DNA of 64,000 nucleotides from Martelella mediterranea (GCF_004342225.1 NZ_SMAR01000005.1:1-64000); one strand, 5' to 3'; positions 53,286 through 61,748 are shown, counted from the first letter of the stretch. Numbers and translations are program-made. Notes: a model not told the origin generated them from the letters alone.

Positions 53286-53433
53286 ATAAAATCCGATTGT
53301 TATTTTTGTGCGATGGTCTATTTTCCGTCAAACAATACAAGGCGTGAAAGCCTTGACGTTTCATAATCTTTTTGTCGTTCTGCCCGGGTATGAGGGGCAG
53401 ATACATATTTCGGTATTCAACGGAGGCCCGGAC

Positions 53434-54498
53434 ATGGCACGGATTACCCTAAGACAATTGCTCGATCACGCTGCAGAAAACGGCTATGGCGTGCCCGCTT
53501 TCAACCTTAATAATATGGAGCAGGGCCTGGCGATCATGGCCGCTGCGGAGAAGACGGCTTCACCGGTTATCATTCAGGCCAGCCGTGGCGCCCGCGCTTA
53601 TGCCAATGATGTGGTGCTGGCCAGGCTGATCGACGGTCTGGTTGAGATTTACCCGCATATTCCGGTGGTTATGCATCTCGATCACGGCAATCATGAAGCC
53701 ACCTGCCTGACGGCATTGCAGCATGGATTTACCTCGGTAATGATGGATGGCTCGCTCAAAGCCGACGGGAAGACACCGGCGGATTATGCCTACAATGCTG
53801 GCATTACCCGTCGCGTTTCGGATATGGCGCACTGGGCCGGAGCTTCTGTCGAAGGAGAAATTGGCGTTCTCGGCTCGCTTGAAACGGGCGAGGGGGAGAA
53901 GGAAGACGGTCATGGCTTTGAGGGTAAACTCGAGCAGGATCAGCTTTTGACCGATCCTGAACAGGCGGTTCAGTTTGTGAAAGATACGCAGGTCGACGCA
54001 CTGGCCGTTGCGATGGGCACGAGCCACGGGGCCTATAAGTTCACGCGCAAGCCGGATGGTGAAGTGCTGGCAATGAATGTGATTGAGGAAATCCATCGTC
54101 GTCTGCCGGATACGCATCTGGTCATGCACGGCTCGTCCTCCGTGCCGGAAGAGCTTCAGGAAATCATCAACAAATATGGCGGCGAGATGAAGCCGACCTG
54201 GGGTGTTCCGGTTGAGGAAATTCAGCGTGGCATCAAGCACGGCGTACGCAAGGTCAACATTGATACGGATAACCGCATGGCGATGACCGGCGCCATCCGC
54301 AAGGTGTTTGCAGAGGACCCTTCACAGTTCGATCCGCGCAAATATCTCAAGCCCGCCATGGAAGCCATGACAAAGCTCTGCATTGAGCGTTTTGAGGCCT
54401 TCGGTACAGCTGGCAATGCCGAAAAGATCAGGCCGATCCCGATGTCTGATATGGCAAAGCGCTATGCTGATGGCTCGTTGTCGCCGAAGATCGGTTGA
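53434..54498 (+). CDS. fba: Class II fructose-bisphosphate aldolase
   Basis: A 354-residue zinc aldolase. The start at 53434 has CGGAGG upstream. [23 protein letters not shown] opens the barrel, the zinc/catalytic loop is [14 protein letters not shown], and [18 protein letters not shown] plus [21 protein letters not shown] bind phosphate. This is the CbbA-like subtype used in glycolysis, gluconeogenesis and the Calvin cycle. It stands alone, divergent from a DeoR regulator, with a terminator at 54513. Confidence 0.94.
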   Translation: MARITLRQLLDHAAENGYGVPAFNLNNMEQGLAIMAAAEKTASPVIIQASRGARAYANDVVLARLIDGLVEIYPHIPVVMHLDHGNHEATCLTALQHGFTSVMMDGSLKADGKTPADYAYNAGITRRVSDMAHWAGASVEGEIGVLGSLETGEGEKEDGHGFEGKLEQDQLLTDPEQAVQFVKDTQVDALAVAMGTSHGAYKFTRKPDGEVLAMNVIEEIHRRLPDTHLVMHGSSSVPEELQEIINKYGGEMKPTWGVPVEEIQRGIKHGVRKVNIDTDNRMAMTGAIRKVFAEDPSQFDPRKYLKPAMEAMTKLCIERFEAFGTAGNAEKIRPIPMSDMAKRYADGSLSPKIG

Positions 54499-54512
54499 TC
54501 AAACGCGTCTAG

Positions 54513-54541
54513 AAGCCCGCGGCTTCGGTGCGCGGGCTTTT
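54513..54541 (+). terminator. Terminator after fba
   Basis: AAGCCCGCG/CGCGGGCTTT stem with a nine-base loop and four T, 15 bases after the aldolase stop. Confidence 0.85.
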
Positions 54542-54646
54542 AGAGCATTTCGCAGTCAGATGGAAACATCTGACGTCCGCGAAAATGCGTCAAAACAAAG
54601 AGATGGAGCGGTTGCGCGTTTCCATGAAAGGCGGAACCGCTCTAGA
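54542..54646. repeat. Rhizobial-type small palindromic repeat element
   Basis: A 105-base block built of two hairpins. The first nests GTCAGATG/CATCTGAC inside GCATTTCGC/GCGAAAATGC. The second joins AGCGGTT and AACCGCT around TTTCCATGAAA. Both ends carry AGAGC/GCTCT. This layout resembles the non-coding palindromic repeats scattered in Rhizobiales genomes. Copy number cannot be judged from one window. Confidence 0.65.
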
Positions 54647-54658
54647 GACTTGTGGGCT

Positions 54659-55408
54659 TCAATTGCCCCGATGCACCTGAAACGGTGCCCATGACTGACT
54701 GACTGGCATGGCTTCCAGTGTGTTGATGTTGACGTGGGGAGGCAGAGTGGCCACCCAAAAGATCTGCTCGGCGATATCTTCCGGTGTTAAAGGCTTTGCG
54801 CCGTCATAAAGCTTGTCGGATGCTTCCTGGCTTCCGCCGGTCCGCACAAGTGTAAACTCGCTTTCCGCCATGCCAGGCTCAATTGCCGTGACGCGCACGC
54901 CGGTTCCATGCAGATCAGAACGCAGGCCGTAAGAAAACTGGTGTACGAACGCCTTGGTGCCGCCGTAGACATTGCCGCCGGGGTAAGGGTAATGCGCTGC
55001 GATCGACGCCAGATTGATGATCATGCCCTTTTGTTCGATCAGTTTTGGCAAAAGGTGATGTGTGATTGTGACCAGCCCCTTGATGTTGGTGTCGATCATC
55101 TGGTGCCAATCCTGAAGCTTTGTCTCCTGAGCCGGAGCCGTGCCAAGCGCCAGGCCGGCATTGTTGACCAGAACATCAATGGGCCTGAAGGTATCGGGCA
55201 GGCTGTTTAATGCCTCGGCTGTGGCCTTTTCGTCTGCAATATCGAAGACGAGACCATGAAATTTTGAACCAAGTTCGGATTTCAGCTCTTCCAGTCTTTC
55301 AGCACGCCGGCCAGTGCCGATCACGTTCCAGCCTTCATCGCAAAAACGTCTGGCGGCAGCACGACCAAAGCCAGACGTTGCACCGGTAATCAAAACGGTT
55401 TTCGTCAT
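54659..55408 (-). CDS. Short-chain dehydrogenase/reductase (YdfG-like)
   Basis: A 249-residue classical SDR. The cofactor loop TGATSGFG is at residues 7-14, with Arg residues after the second strand (GTGRRAERL) that favour NADP. NNAG is near residue 87, and the catalytic Y-x-x-x-K is YGGTK at about residues 152-156 with the Ser in NLASIAAHY. YdfG-type members oxidise serine, 3-hydroxy acids or reduce malonic semialdehyde. A single gene. Confidence 0.9.
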   Translation of the reverse strand: MTKTVLITGATSGFGRAAARRFCDEGWNVIGTGRRAERLEELKSELGSKFHGLVFDIADEKATAEALNSLPDTFRPIDVLVNNAGLALGTAPAQETKLQDWHQMIDTNIKGLVTITHHLLPKLIEQKGMIINLASIAAHYPYPGGNVYGGTKAFVHQFSYGLRSDLHGTGVRVTAIEPGMAESEFTLVRTGGSQEASDKLYDGAKPLTPEDIAEQIFWVATLPPHVNINTLEAMPVSQSWAPFQVHRGN

Positions 55409-55504
55409 ATCAAAATCCTTTCATGCAACTATAGCGCCCGTTTTAGAGGCCGTATTCCGCGCTGACAAGCATCTGCCGGCGGTTCAGCGGCGTGGACTGC
55501 ACAT

Positions 55505-56104
55505 TCAGAAAATGATGAACCGTGCGACCCAAATGGCCACAACCAGAGGTACGAGCGCGAAGAGCGCGAACAGGCCGTCACGGCTTAGCATTGAATAGGC
55601 GATCAACATAACCGCGACCCCCAGAAAGGCAGATGCAAAGGGCACAATCTCCAGAAAAGGCATCGCTGCGCCGGAAAGGACACACGCCAGCGGCAGGGCT
55701 GGCAGAAACGGGTCACGGAACAGAAACGAGAGGCGTGCACGGTTGTGCCGGTCAATGAAGCGGGTGACCGGCATGATGCGCTTGAATGCAGAGGCGGCCT
55801 TGTCACTTTCTATGCTGCGGTTGGCCAGGAGGCCGGGAAGCCATATGCTTTTTCGCCCGATGAGGCTCTGGCCAGCGATCAGAACAATGATGATGCCGAA
55901 AAGTGAAGAAAGCCCCGGAACGCCGCCAAGCGGAGATACCACAAGCAGCGCTGGTATGATCAGCAGTGGTACAAATGAAGCATGGCCGAATGCCCGCACC
56001 ATATCACCGACTGAAACCTGATCACCTTGCGTCTGGCTCAGGGCCTGCCGGGCGATATTCGTCAGTGGGTGCTGTTGGCTTTCTCTGGTTTTCTCTGCGC
56101 TCAC
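55505..56104 (-). CDS. exoD: ExoD family membrane protein, copy 1
   Basis: A 199-residue ExoD-type protein with four to five predicted membrane segments. It shows VSVGDMVRAFGHASFVPLLIIPALLVVSPLGGVPGLSS and FIDRHNRARLSFLF. ExoD was first described in rhizobia for exopolysaccharide and alkaline tolerance; its mechanism is unknown. The start is GTG with GAGG five bases upstream. An EcfG-type promoter on the same strand lies at 56138-56162. A paralogue follows upstream at 56230. Confidence 0.88.
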   Translation of the reverse strand: MSAEKTRESQQHPLTNIARQALSQTQGDQVSVGDMVRAFGHASFVPLLIIPALLVVSPLGGVPGLSSLFGIIIVLIAGQSLIGRKSIWLPGLLANRSIESDKAASAFKRIMPVTRFIDRHNRARLSFLFRDPFLPALPLACVLSGAAMPFLEIVPFASAFLGVAVMLIAYSMLSRDGLFALFALVPLVVAIWVARFIIF

Positions 56105-56137
56105 GGTGTCCTCGCTGTGTCGGAATGTCTCTCGACC

Positions 56138-56162
56138 AACGTCCGGATGCTTGCGTCGTTCC
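56138..56162 (-). promoter_or_regulatory. EcfG-type promoter of exoD copy 1
   Basis: On the minus strand GGAAC (56162-56158), 16 bases, CGTT (56141-56138), 33 bases before the exoD GTG. Confidence 0.75.
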
Positions 56163-56170
56163 GCTTAGAG

Positions 56171-56206
56171 CGTCCTTTGTGCATCCACTCGGATGCACAA
56201 AGGACG
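56171..56206. repeat. Perfect 16-base inverted repeat between the exoD genes
   Basis: CGTCCTTTGTGCATCC (56171-56186), four-base loop, exact complement (56191-56206), flanked by TAGAG on the left. It has the look of a dispersed rhizobial palindromic element. No T run follows, but it lies where a terminator for exoD copy 2 would be expected. Confidence 0.7.
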
Positions 56207-56229
56207 ATGCTGTAGCGTTAGCTTGCAGT

Positions 56230-56841
56230 TCAGGTGGCTGCTGCGAGGACGGTCTGAATGCCCCATGTGACAGCGATAAGAGGCACCAGCGCCAGAAGTG
56301 CAAACAAACCGTCTCGGGTGAGCATCGAAAACGCGATCAGCGTGACCGCCAAACCAGTGACAGATGACGAGAACGGGACAAATTCCATAATCGGCATAAT
56401 CGCGCCAAAAATCACACAGGCCAGTGGCAGGAGAAAATAGAGCGGACGCTTGAACAAAAACGTCAGACGCTTCCGGCTGTGCCGGTCTATAAAGCGGGTA
56501 AACGGCAGGATCTGTTTCAGCCCCTGATGCAGTCGCGCTGTTTTAAGTTCGCGCCGCGTGATCCATCCCGGAAGCCATATCTGCCTGTGCCCGGCAAGCC
56601 GCTGGCCTGCGATCAGCATAATGATCAGGCCGCACACTGTGGACAGTCCGGGAATACCACTTAAAGGCGTGATCAGAATCAGCGCAGGCAGGATCAGCAA
56701 TGGCGCGAAAGAGGTGTGTCCGAACGAGCTCAGCAGGTCTCCTACGGAAATCTTCCGGCCACTGGTCGCAGAGATCGTACGCTCGACAATGCTGGTGAGA
56801 GAATCCAGATGGTCTTCGCTGGTCTGACTGGCTTCACTCAC
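56230..56841 (-). CDS. exoD: ExoD family membrane protein, copy 2
   Basis: A 203-residue paralogue of copy 1: ISVGDLLSSFGHTSFAPLLILPALILITPLSGIPGLST and FIDRHSRKRLTFLFKRP align over the full length, but with many substitutions, so the duplication is old. GTG start with TTGGAG upstream. The short gap to copy 1 contains a palindrome and a separate promoter, so the two are probably transcribed separately. A possible EcfG promoter lies at 56979-57004. Confidence 0.88.
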   Translation of the reverse strand: MSEASQTSEDHLDSLTSIVERTISATSGRKISVGDLLSSFGHTSFAPLLILPALILITPLSGIPGLSTVCGLIIMLIAGQRLAGHRQIWLPGWITRRELKTARLHQGLKQILPFTRFIDRHSRKRLTFLFKRPLYFLLPLACVIFGAIMPIMEFVPFSSSVTGLAVTLIAFSMLTRDGLFALLALVPLIAVTWGIQTVLAAAT

Positions 56842-56978
56842 GATACGAACTCCAATGGTCAGGTGACACAGGCAAGAGACTGCGAAACCGGCGATGTTGA
56901 CGGGTAAACCAGAATGCCGCGCCCGCCTCGTTTCTTACATAGAAAGGCGGAGGACGGTCTTGGACTGGTTTCCTGTCA

Positions 56979-57004
56979 AACGTCAAACGCGGGTATCAGG
57001 TTCC
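56979..57004 (-). promoter_or_regulatory. Candidate EcfG-type promoter of exoD copy 2
   Basis: On the minus strand GGAAC (57004-57000), 17 bases, CGTT (56982-56979). It overlaps the 3' end of the upstream hydrolase gene and is 138 bases from the exoD start, so it is less certain than the other sites. Confidence 0.55.
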
Positions 57005-58528
57005 CCCGCCCTGTCGCACAAGACCTTCATCTGTCATTTCCAGTGAGGCCATGGTCTGATCCAGATGGGTGGCGCGCAGATCAAGCAGGCGTTCGGCATA
57101 TTCCAGTCTTTTTTGAAAGTAATGCGGGTCTTCGGCAAGATTATGGAGCTCTTGCGGGTCATCTTTCAGGTTAAACAGCAGCGGCGGAAGCCCGGCAAAA
57201 TGAACATATTTAAAAGCTGCGTCGCGTAAAACCGCCAGATTGCAGCGTGCGGACGGCAGATCAAAATGGCTCTCAGCCTTTTCCTTCGCAATGTCGCGGA
57301 AATCGAACTCGAAAAATGCGGCGTCGCGCCAGTTCGACGGTTTCTTGCCGCGCACAAACGGCATCAGCGAGCCGCCATCAGTGTGGTTCTCCGGGCCTTC
57401 GCCAAGCCGGTTCGCAATTGTCGGCATAAGATCGGCGGCAGATGTGAAGGCATCGACCTTGCGACCATGACCTTTGATGAATTTCGGGTCACGGATCACC
57501 AGCGGAATATGATAACTGGCATCAAAGAAACCACCTTTGCCCAATAGCCAATGATCGCCCATCATCTCACCATGGTCCGAGGTGAAGATTATGATCGTGT
57601 TGTTCCATTCACCGGATTGTCGCAGCCTATCCAAAATCCGCCCGATCTGGGCGTCGACTTCGGCAATCATCCCATAATAAACGGCGCGGATGGTGGCAAA
57701 GTCATCGGTCGTCCAGTCGCGTATGCGACCTTTCGTGCCGGGCAGGAATTTCTTCTTTTTCTTGGCGCCCTGCTGTTCCAGTTGCCAGGCCAGAAACGGG
57801 TGCAGTTCAGCTTCGGCTTCGCGATCTGGCGCGCAGGCAAAGCCGATATTCTGCTCTGTCGAAAACATGGTGTTATAAGGTTCGGGCACCACATAGGGCG
57901 GGTGTGGGCGCACGAAGGAAAGGTGTGCAAACCAGGCCTCATCCTGCTCGGAATGCCAGCGCAGAAATTCATCGGTGAGAAAAGCTGTTTGCGTTTCATC
58001 GCAGCTGTAGCGCGGCGGCGCATTGGTTGCAGCTCGTTCCCCGGTCTTTTCAGGTGTGTGGATGCTGCGATCTTTCGCCGCGTCATAGCCGCGTATCCGC
58101 AGCCATGAAAGCCACTGTTTTTCATGCTCAGGCAAAAGCTGCCTTACAGTGAAGCCCGGCAGCACGCCTTCATAGCTTTTCAAAGCAAGGTCGGCCTCCG
58201 ACAAGCCGCGGGGATCCGGTGCGGTGTCTGTATAGCCAAACAGTGTCGGGTCATATCCGGCACGGCGTGCCAGCCGCGCGATATTGTCAAACCGGTCATC
58301 AAGCGGGGTCCCGTTGCGGCAGACCCGGTGGTTCATCTGGTAAAGCCCGGTATAAAGGCTTGCCCTGGCGGGAGAGCATGGAGCAGCCCCGCCATAGTGG
58401 CGCCGGAAGACAACGCCTTCACTGGCAAGTGCATCGATATTCGGTGTTTTGATGGTCGGGTGACCGGTTGCGCCGAGGCAGTCACCCCGCCACTGGTCAG
58501 CGGTAATCAGCAGAATATTCGGCTTCAT
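56996..58528 (-). CDS. Phosphonate monoester hydrolase-like sulfatase-fold enzyme
   Basis: A 510-residue member of the alkaline-phosphatase superfamily. NILLITADQWRGD opens the metal site, APCSPARASLYTGLYQMNHR carries the formylglycine signature with C51, and FTSDHGEMMGDHWLLGKGGFFDASYHIPLVIRDPK supplies late metal ligands. The LYTGLYQMNHR continuation is closer to rhizobial phosphonate monoester/phosphodiester hydrolases than to sulfate-ester enzymes. No signal peptide. A sulfatase activity cannot be excluded, as these enzymes are promiscuous. It is the second formylglycine-type enzyme in the window. Confidence 0.85.
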   Translation of the reverse strand: MKPNILLITADQWRGDCLGATGHPTIKTPNIDALASEGVVFRRHYGGAAPCSPARASLYTGLYQMNHRVCRNGTPLDDRFDNIARLARRAGYDPTLFGYTDTAPDPRGLSEADLALKSYEGVLPGFTVRQLLPEHEKQWLSWLRIRGYDAAKDRSIHTPEKTGERAATNAPPRYSCDETQTAFLTDEFLRWHSEQDEAWFAHLSFVRPHPPYVVPEPYNTMFSTEQNIGFACAPDREAEAELHPFLAWQLEQQGAKKKKKFLPGTKGRIRDWTTDDFATIRAVYYGMIAEVDAQIGRILDRLRQSGEWNNTIIIFTSDHGEMMGDHWLLGKGGFFDASYHIPLVIRDPKFIKGHGRKVDAFTSAADLMPTIANRLGEGPENHTDGGSLMPFVRGKKPSNWRDAAFFEFDFRDIAKEKAESHFDLPSARCNLAVLRDAAFKYVHFAGLPPLLFNLKDDPQELHNLAEDPHYFQKRLEYAERLLDLRATHLDQTMASLEMTDEGLVRQGGGT

Positions 58529-58695
58529 TGAATCGCTTTCGGCTTTTGCTGGGACACGCGCAGGCTTAGCATTTCACTTCTCTACAATGATTTTTATGAC
58601 GGATTGTTCGGCGGACAAAGTGATGTTTTTCAAGCTTGCCATTGATTATCGGCCTATGATCGCCACTTCGAAGGAACAGTCTGAGAGGAGTGAAA

Positions 58696-58950
58696 ATGAC
58701 CGAAGAACGATTGCAGCGGCTTGAGGCACAGCTGGCCGCACATCAGGAAGTGTTGATTGCGCTGGCGGTATCTCTGCCCGAAGGTGAGGCACAGACGTGT
58801 TTTCGCGCAGCACTCGATGGTCTTCTAACCGTCAAGGAGCAGTCCGAAGACCCGGGCCTCGAACCTGATGGTGCCTTCGCCCATGAGTATCGTTTCGCAG
58901 AGACGCTCCGCGCGATTGTCGAAGGTGCCGAGGCGCGTTCAAACAGCTGA
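58696..58950 (+). CDS. Small hypothetical protein, helical
   Basis: An 84-residue acidic protein with an N-terminal amphipathic helix (TEERLQRLEAQLAAHQEVLIALAVSL). GAGAGGAG precedes; the ATG at 58696 is preferred over a GTG at 58690. A GGAAC lies 25 bases upstream but without a spaced CGTT. No family recognised. Confidence 0.6.
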   Translation: MTEERLQRLEAQLAAHQEVLIALAVSLPEGEAQTCFRAALDGLLTVKEQSEDPGLEPDGAFAHEYRFAETLRAIVEGAEARSNS

Positions 58951-58976
58951 AAATGGCGGGTTCTTGGAGCTTGCGT

Positions 58977-59002
58977 GGAACAATCCCCCTTTCTGCGGCG
59001 TT
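58977..59002 (+). promoter_or_regulatory. EcfG-type promoter of the Rho-N-like gene
   Basis: GGAAC at 58977-58981, 17 bases, CGTT at 58999-59002, 28 bases before the ATG at 59030. This supports the short start of the following gene. Confidence 0.75.
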
Positions 59003-59029
59003 TTGAAGCGCAATGGAAAGGGATGTATT

Positions 59030-59296
59030 ATGGCAGCTCAGGACCAAAGGCCGTCGGTGAAAGACGAAGAGACCTACCAGGCGTTGCGGCGCGAAGGCGC
59101 TTCCAAAGAGAAGGCGGCGCGCATCGCCAATGCACAGGCAAACAGCACGATGAAACCATCGAAAAGAGGTGGTCACTCTGGTCCATATGAAGCCTGGTCA
59201 CGCGAAGATCTTTACAATCGCGCGCGGGAGATCGGCATTGATGGGCGTTCGAGAATGAATAAGAGTGAACTCGTCTCTGCCCTGCGCAACCACTGA
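59030..59296 (+). CDS. Small protein with Rho N-terminal-like (SAP-type) domain
   Basis: An 88-residue basic protein. A Lys/Ala-rich first half (KDEETYQALRREGASKEKAARIANAQA) is followed by YEAWSREDLYNRAREIGIDGRSRMNKSELVSALRNH, a helix-extended-loop-helix like the Rho N-terminal or SAP nucleic-acid-binding fold. The start is fixed by the EcfG promoter and an AAAGGG ribosome site. Family members are widespread and uncharacterised; a stress-induced nucleic-acid binder is the reasonable inference. Confidence 0.8.
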   Translation: MAAQDQRPSVKDEETYQALRREGASKEKAARIANAQANSTMKPSKRGGHSGPYEAWSREDLYNRAREIGIDGRSRMNKSELVSALRNH

Positions 59297-59336
59297 CCGG
59301 GGAGCGTAGGGGCATGGCAGTGGCAGGTCAGAAAAT

Positions 59337-59855
59337 TCAGATGTCGCGATATGCCGGTTCCGGCAGCGTGCCCGCTTCGGTGTCCTGCGGGTCAAGCAGG
59401 TCTGCCACTTTGAGAAAAGCCGTGACGATGGCTTTCTGTTCGCCATCGGTAAAGGCCGAGAACTCCTCCGCAAACCCACGGGCGAACAGGTCAGGGGCGT
59501 GTTTCAGCGTTTCGGTGCCCGTATCCGTCAAAACCGCCTGCACCTTGCGCCGGTCTGTCGAGGAGCGTTTGCGCTCGATCAGTCCCTTTGCTTCCAGTTT
59601 GTCCAGAATGGAAACAGTCGTTGCCGGGCTTAAATCAGCTTGCTTCGAGATGGCCGCTGTCGTCAGCGCGCCCTGGTCATGGACGGCCTGCAGCACAACA
59701 ATCTGCGGGATCGTCAGGCCTGTTTCGCGGCCGATCCTTTTCGATCGCGTGTCGATGGCATGGGCAATGCGGCGAATTGACTTCATCACTGACTGCGCAT
59801 TTCCGGGTGCCACAGAGTTGTCTCGATTCAGTCCGAAGTTCCTGTTGCTGGTCAT
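59337..59855 (-). CDS. MarR-family transcriptional regulator
   Basis: A 172-residue MarR protein. The winged helix is at about 50-115 (TIPQIVVLQAVHDQGALTTAAISKQADLSPATTVSILDKLEAKGLIERKRSSTDRRKVQAVLTDTG). The N- and C-terminal helices form the dimer interface. It is divergent from the NAGGN operon and a near-perfect 17-base palindrome lies between, so it may control osmoprotectant synthesis. Confidence 0.92.
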   Translation of the reverse strand: MTSNRNFGLNRDNSVAPGNAQSVMKSIRRIAHAIDTRSKRIGRETGLTIPQIVVLQAVHDQGALTTAAISKQADLSPATTVSILDKLEAKGLIERKRSSTDRRKVQAVLTDTGTETLKHAPDLFARGFAEEFSAFTDGEQKAIVTAFLKVADLLDPQDTEAGTLPEPAYRDI

Positions 59856-59900
59856 ACCATTTCATTACAGTAGAAATCATTTGAACTCAAACAATTTTTG

Positions 59901-59917
59901 TTGTAATTAAATTGCAA
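59901..59917. promoter_or_regulatory. Candidate MarR operator
   Basis: TTGTAATT-A-AATTGCAA, an 8-base inverted repeat with one mismatch around a central A, the size and AT-rich form expected of MarR sites. It lies 56 bases upstream of the asnO ATG and 46 bases from the MarR start. Confidence 0.5.
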
Positions 59918-59972
59918 CCCTCACTGGGCATTCGCCCGTTAACTGCATCTCACAGGAGAGCCCGACCAGATC

Positions 59973-61748
59973 ATGTGTGGTATTGCCGGAGAAATCAGAT
60001 TCGATGGAACGCTTGCAGACGCCGAAGCCGTGGCGCGCATCACTGAAGCACTCGCGCCGCGCGGGCCCGATGGAAGCGGGATTTTCGCGCAGGGACGGTT
60101 CGCGTTCGGCCATCGCCGGCTGAAGATCATTGATTTGTCAGAAAAGGCAGCCCAGCCGATGACAGACCCTGATCTGGGGCTGACGATCGTGTTCAACGGA
60201 TGCATCTATAATTATCCGGAGTTGCGCAAAGAGCTGATTTCGCTTGGCTATCACTTTTTCTCCACCGGCGACACCGAAGTGATCATGAAAGCCTATCATG
60301 CCTGGGGACGCGATTGCGTGAAACGCTTCCATGGCATGTTTGCCTTTGCGGTGGTGGAGCGTGAAAGCGGTCGCGCTATGATTGCGCGTGACCGTTTCGG
60401 CATCAAGCCGCTTTATTACACCACGAGCGGCAAAAATATCCGCTTTGCATCCACACTGCCTGCACTTTTGAAAGGCGGTGGCATCGACAAGACTATCGAT
60501 CCGGTGGCGTTGCACCATTATATGTCGTTTCATGCGGTTGTTCCCCCGCCTTATACAATCTTAAAGGGCGTTCGCAAGCTGCCACCGGCAACGATCCGCT
60601 GCTTTGAACCTGACGGCACGTTTGAAGATATTCGTTACTGGTCGCCAAACCATGAGCGCGATCCCGAAACGGCCAAGCTTTCGCGTGAGGAGTGGCGTGA
60701 CCGGGTGCTCGAGGCCCTGCGTCTGGCCGTGCGCCGCCGTATGGTGGCGGATGTGCCGGTTGGTGTTCTTCTTTCTGGCGGTGTGGACTCATCGATCATT
60801 ACAGCGCTTCTGGCAGAAGAAGGCCAGAAAGACCTGATGACGTTTTCTATCGGCTTTGAAGAGGCCAATGGCGAAAAGGGTGACGAGTTCAGCTATTCCG
60901 ACCTGATCGCCGAACGCTTCGGTACGGATCACCACAAGATTTTCGTGCCGTCATCGGATCTGATGAGCGCATTGCCGGATACGATCAATGCGATGTCAGA
61001 GCCGATGGTCTCCTATGACAATATCGGTTTCTTCCTTCTTTCGCGGGAGGTGTCGAAGCACATCAAGGTTGTGCAGTCGGGGCAGGGGGCGGACGAGATC
61101 TTTGCGGGCTATCACTGGTATCCTCCGCTCGAAAACTCCAATGATGTGGTTGGTGATTATGCCAAGGGCTTTTTCGACCGAGATCATGCCAAGATGGCGC
61201 GCCACCTTTCGCCGGAATGGCTGGCGGAAGAAGATGTCAGCCGGGCTTTTGTCGAAAGCCATCTGTTGCAGCCGGGTGCCGCAAGCCCGGTGGATCGGGC
61301 ACTGAGGCTCGACAGTCAGGTTATGCTGGTCGATGATCCGGTGAAACGTGTGGACAATATGACGATGGCCTGGGGGCTGGAAGCGCGTGTGCCTTTCCTG
61401 GACCATGAGCTGGCAGAGCTTGCGGCTACGATTCCGCCGGAGTTCAAGCTGAATGATGGTGGCAAGGGGGTTCTGAAGGACGCTGCGCGCAAGGTTGTTC
61501 CGCATGAGGTCATTGATCGCAAGAAGGGCTATTTCCCGGTGCCGCAGCTGAAATATATTTCGGGTGAATATCTCGATATGGTGCGTGATACGCTGACCAG
61601 TCAGGTTTCCAGCGAGCGTGGCCTGTTCAAGAAGTCCTATCTCGATGATCTGTTCATAGACCCGATCAACCATATTACGCCGCTGCGTGGATCGGAACTC
61701 TGGCAGGTTGCCTTGCTGGAAATGTGGTTGCAGTCCCACGATATCTAG
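59973..61748 (+). CDS. asnO: N-acetylglutaminylglutamine amidotransferase (AsnO type)
   Basis: A 591-residue asparagine-synthase-like amidotransferase. Cys2 (MCGIAGEI) is the glutaminase nucleophile of the N-terminal class II domain. The synthetase domain has the ATP loop SGGVDSSI at about residue 268 and VQSGQGADEIFAGYHWY. Followed directly by an ATP-grasp/GNAT fusion and an M42 peptidase, it fits the NAGGN trio and should amidate N-acetylglutaminylglutamine to the osmoprotectant amide. The start is the ATG giving Cys2. Confidence 0.93.
   Translation: MCGIAGEIRFDGTLADAEAVARITEALAPRGPDGSGIFAQGRFAFGHRRLKIIDLSEKAAQPMTDPDLGLTIVFNGCIYNYPELRKELISLGYHFFSTGDTEVIMKAYHAWGRDCVKRFHGMFAFAVVERESGRAMIARDRFGIKPLYYTTSGKNIRFASTLPALLKGGGIDKTIDPVALHHYMSFHAVVPPPYTILKGVRKLPPATIRCFEPDGTFEDIRYWSPNHERDPETAKLSREEWRDRVLEALRLAVRRRMVADVPVGVLLSGGVDSSIITALLAEEGQKDLMTFSIGFEEANGEKGDEFSYSDLIAERFGTDHHKIFVPSSDLMSALPDTINAMSEPMVSYDNIGFFLLSREVSKHIKVVQSGQGADEIFAGYHWYPPLENSNDVVGDYAKGFFDRDHAKMARHLSPEWLAEEDVSRAFVESHLLQPGAASPVDRALRLDSQVMLVDDPVKRVDNMTMAWGLEARVPFLDHELAELAATIPPEFKLNDGGKGVLKDAARKVVPHEVIDRKKGYFPVPQLKYISGEYLDMVRDTLTSQVSSERGLFKKSYLDDLFIDPINHITPLRGSELWQVALLEMWLQSHDI

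Noticed and set aside
58674-58698. EcfG promoter for the 84-residue hypothetical protein
   Set aside because: GGAAC is found but no CGTT follows at the right spacing.
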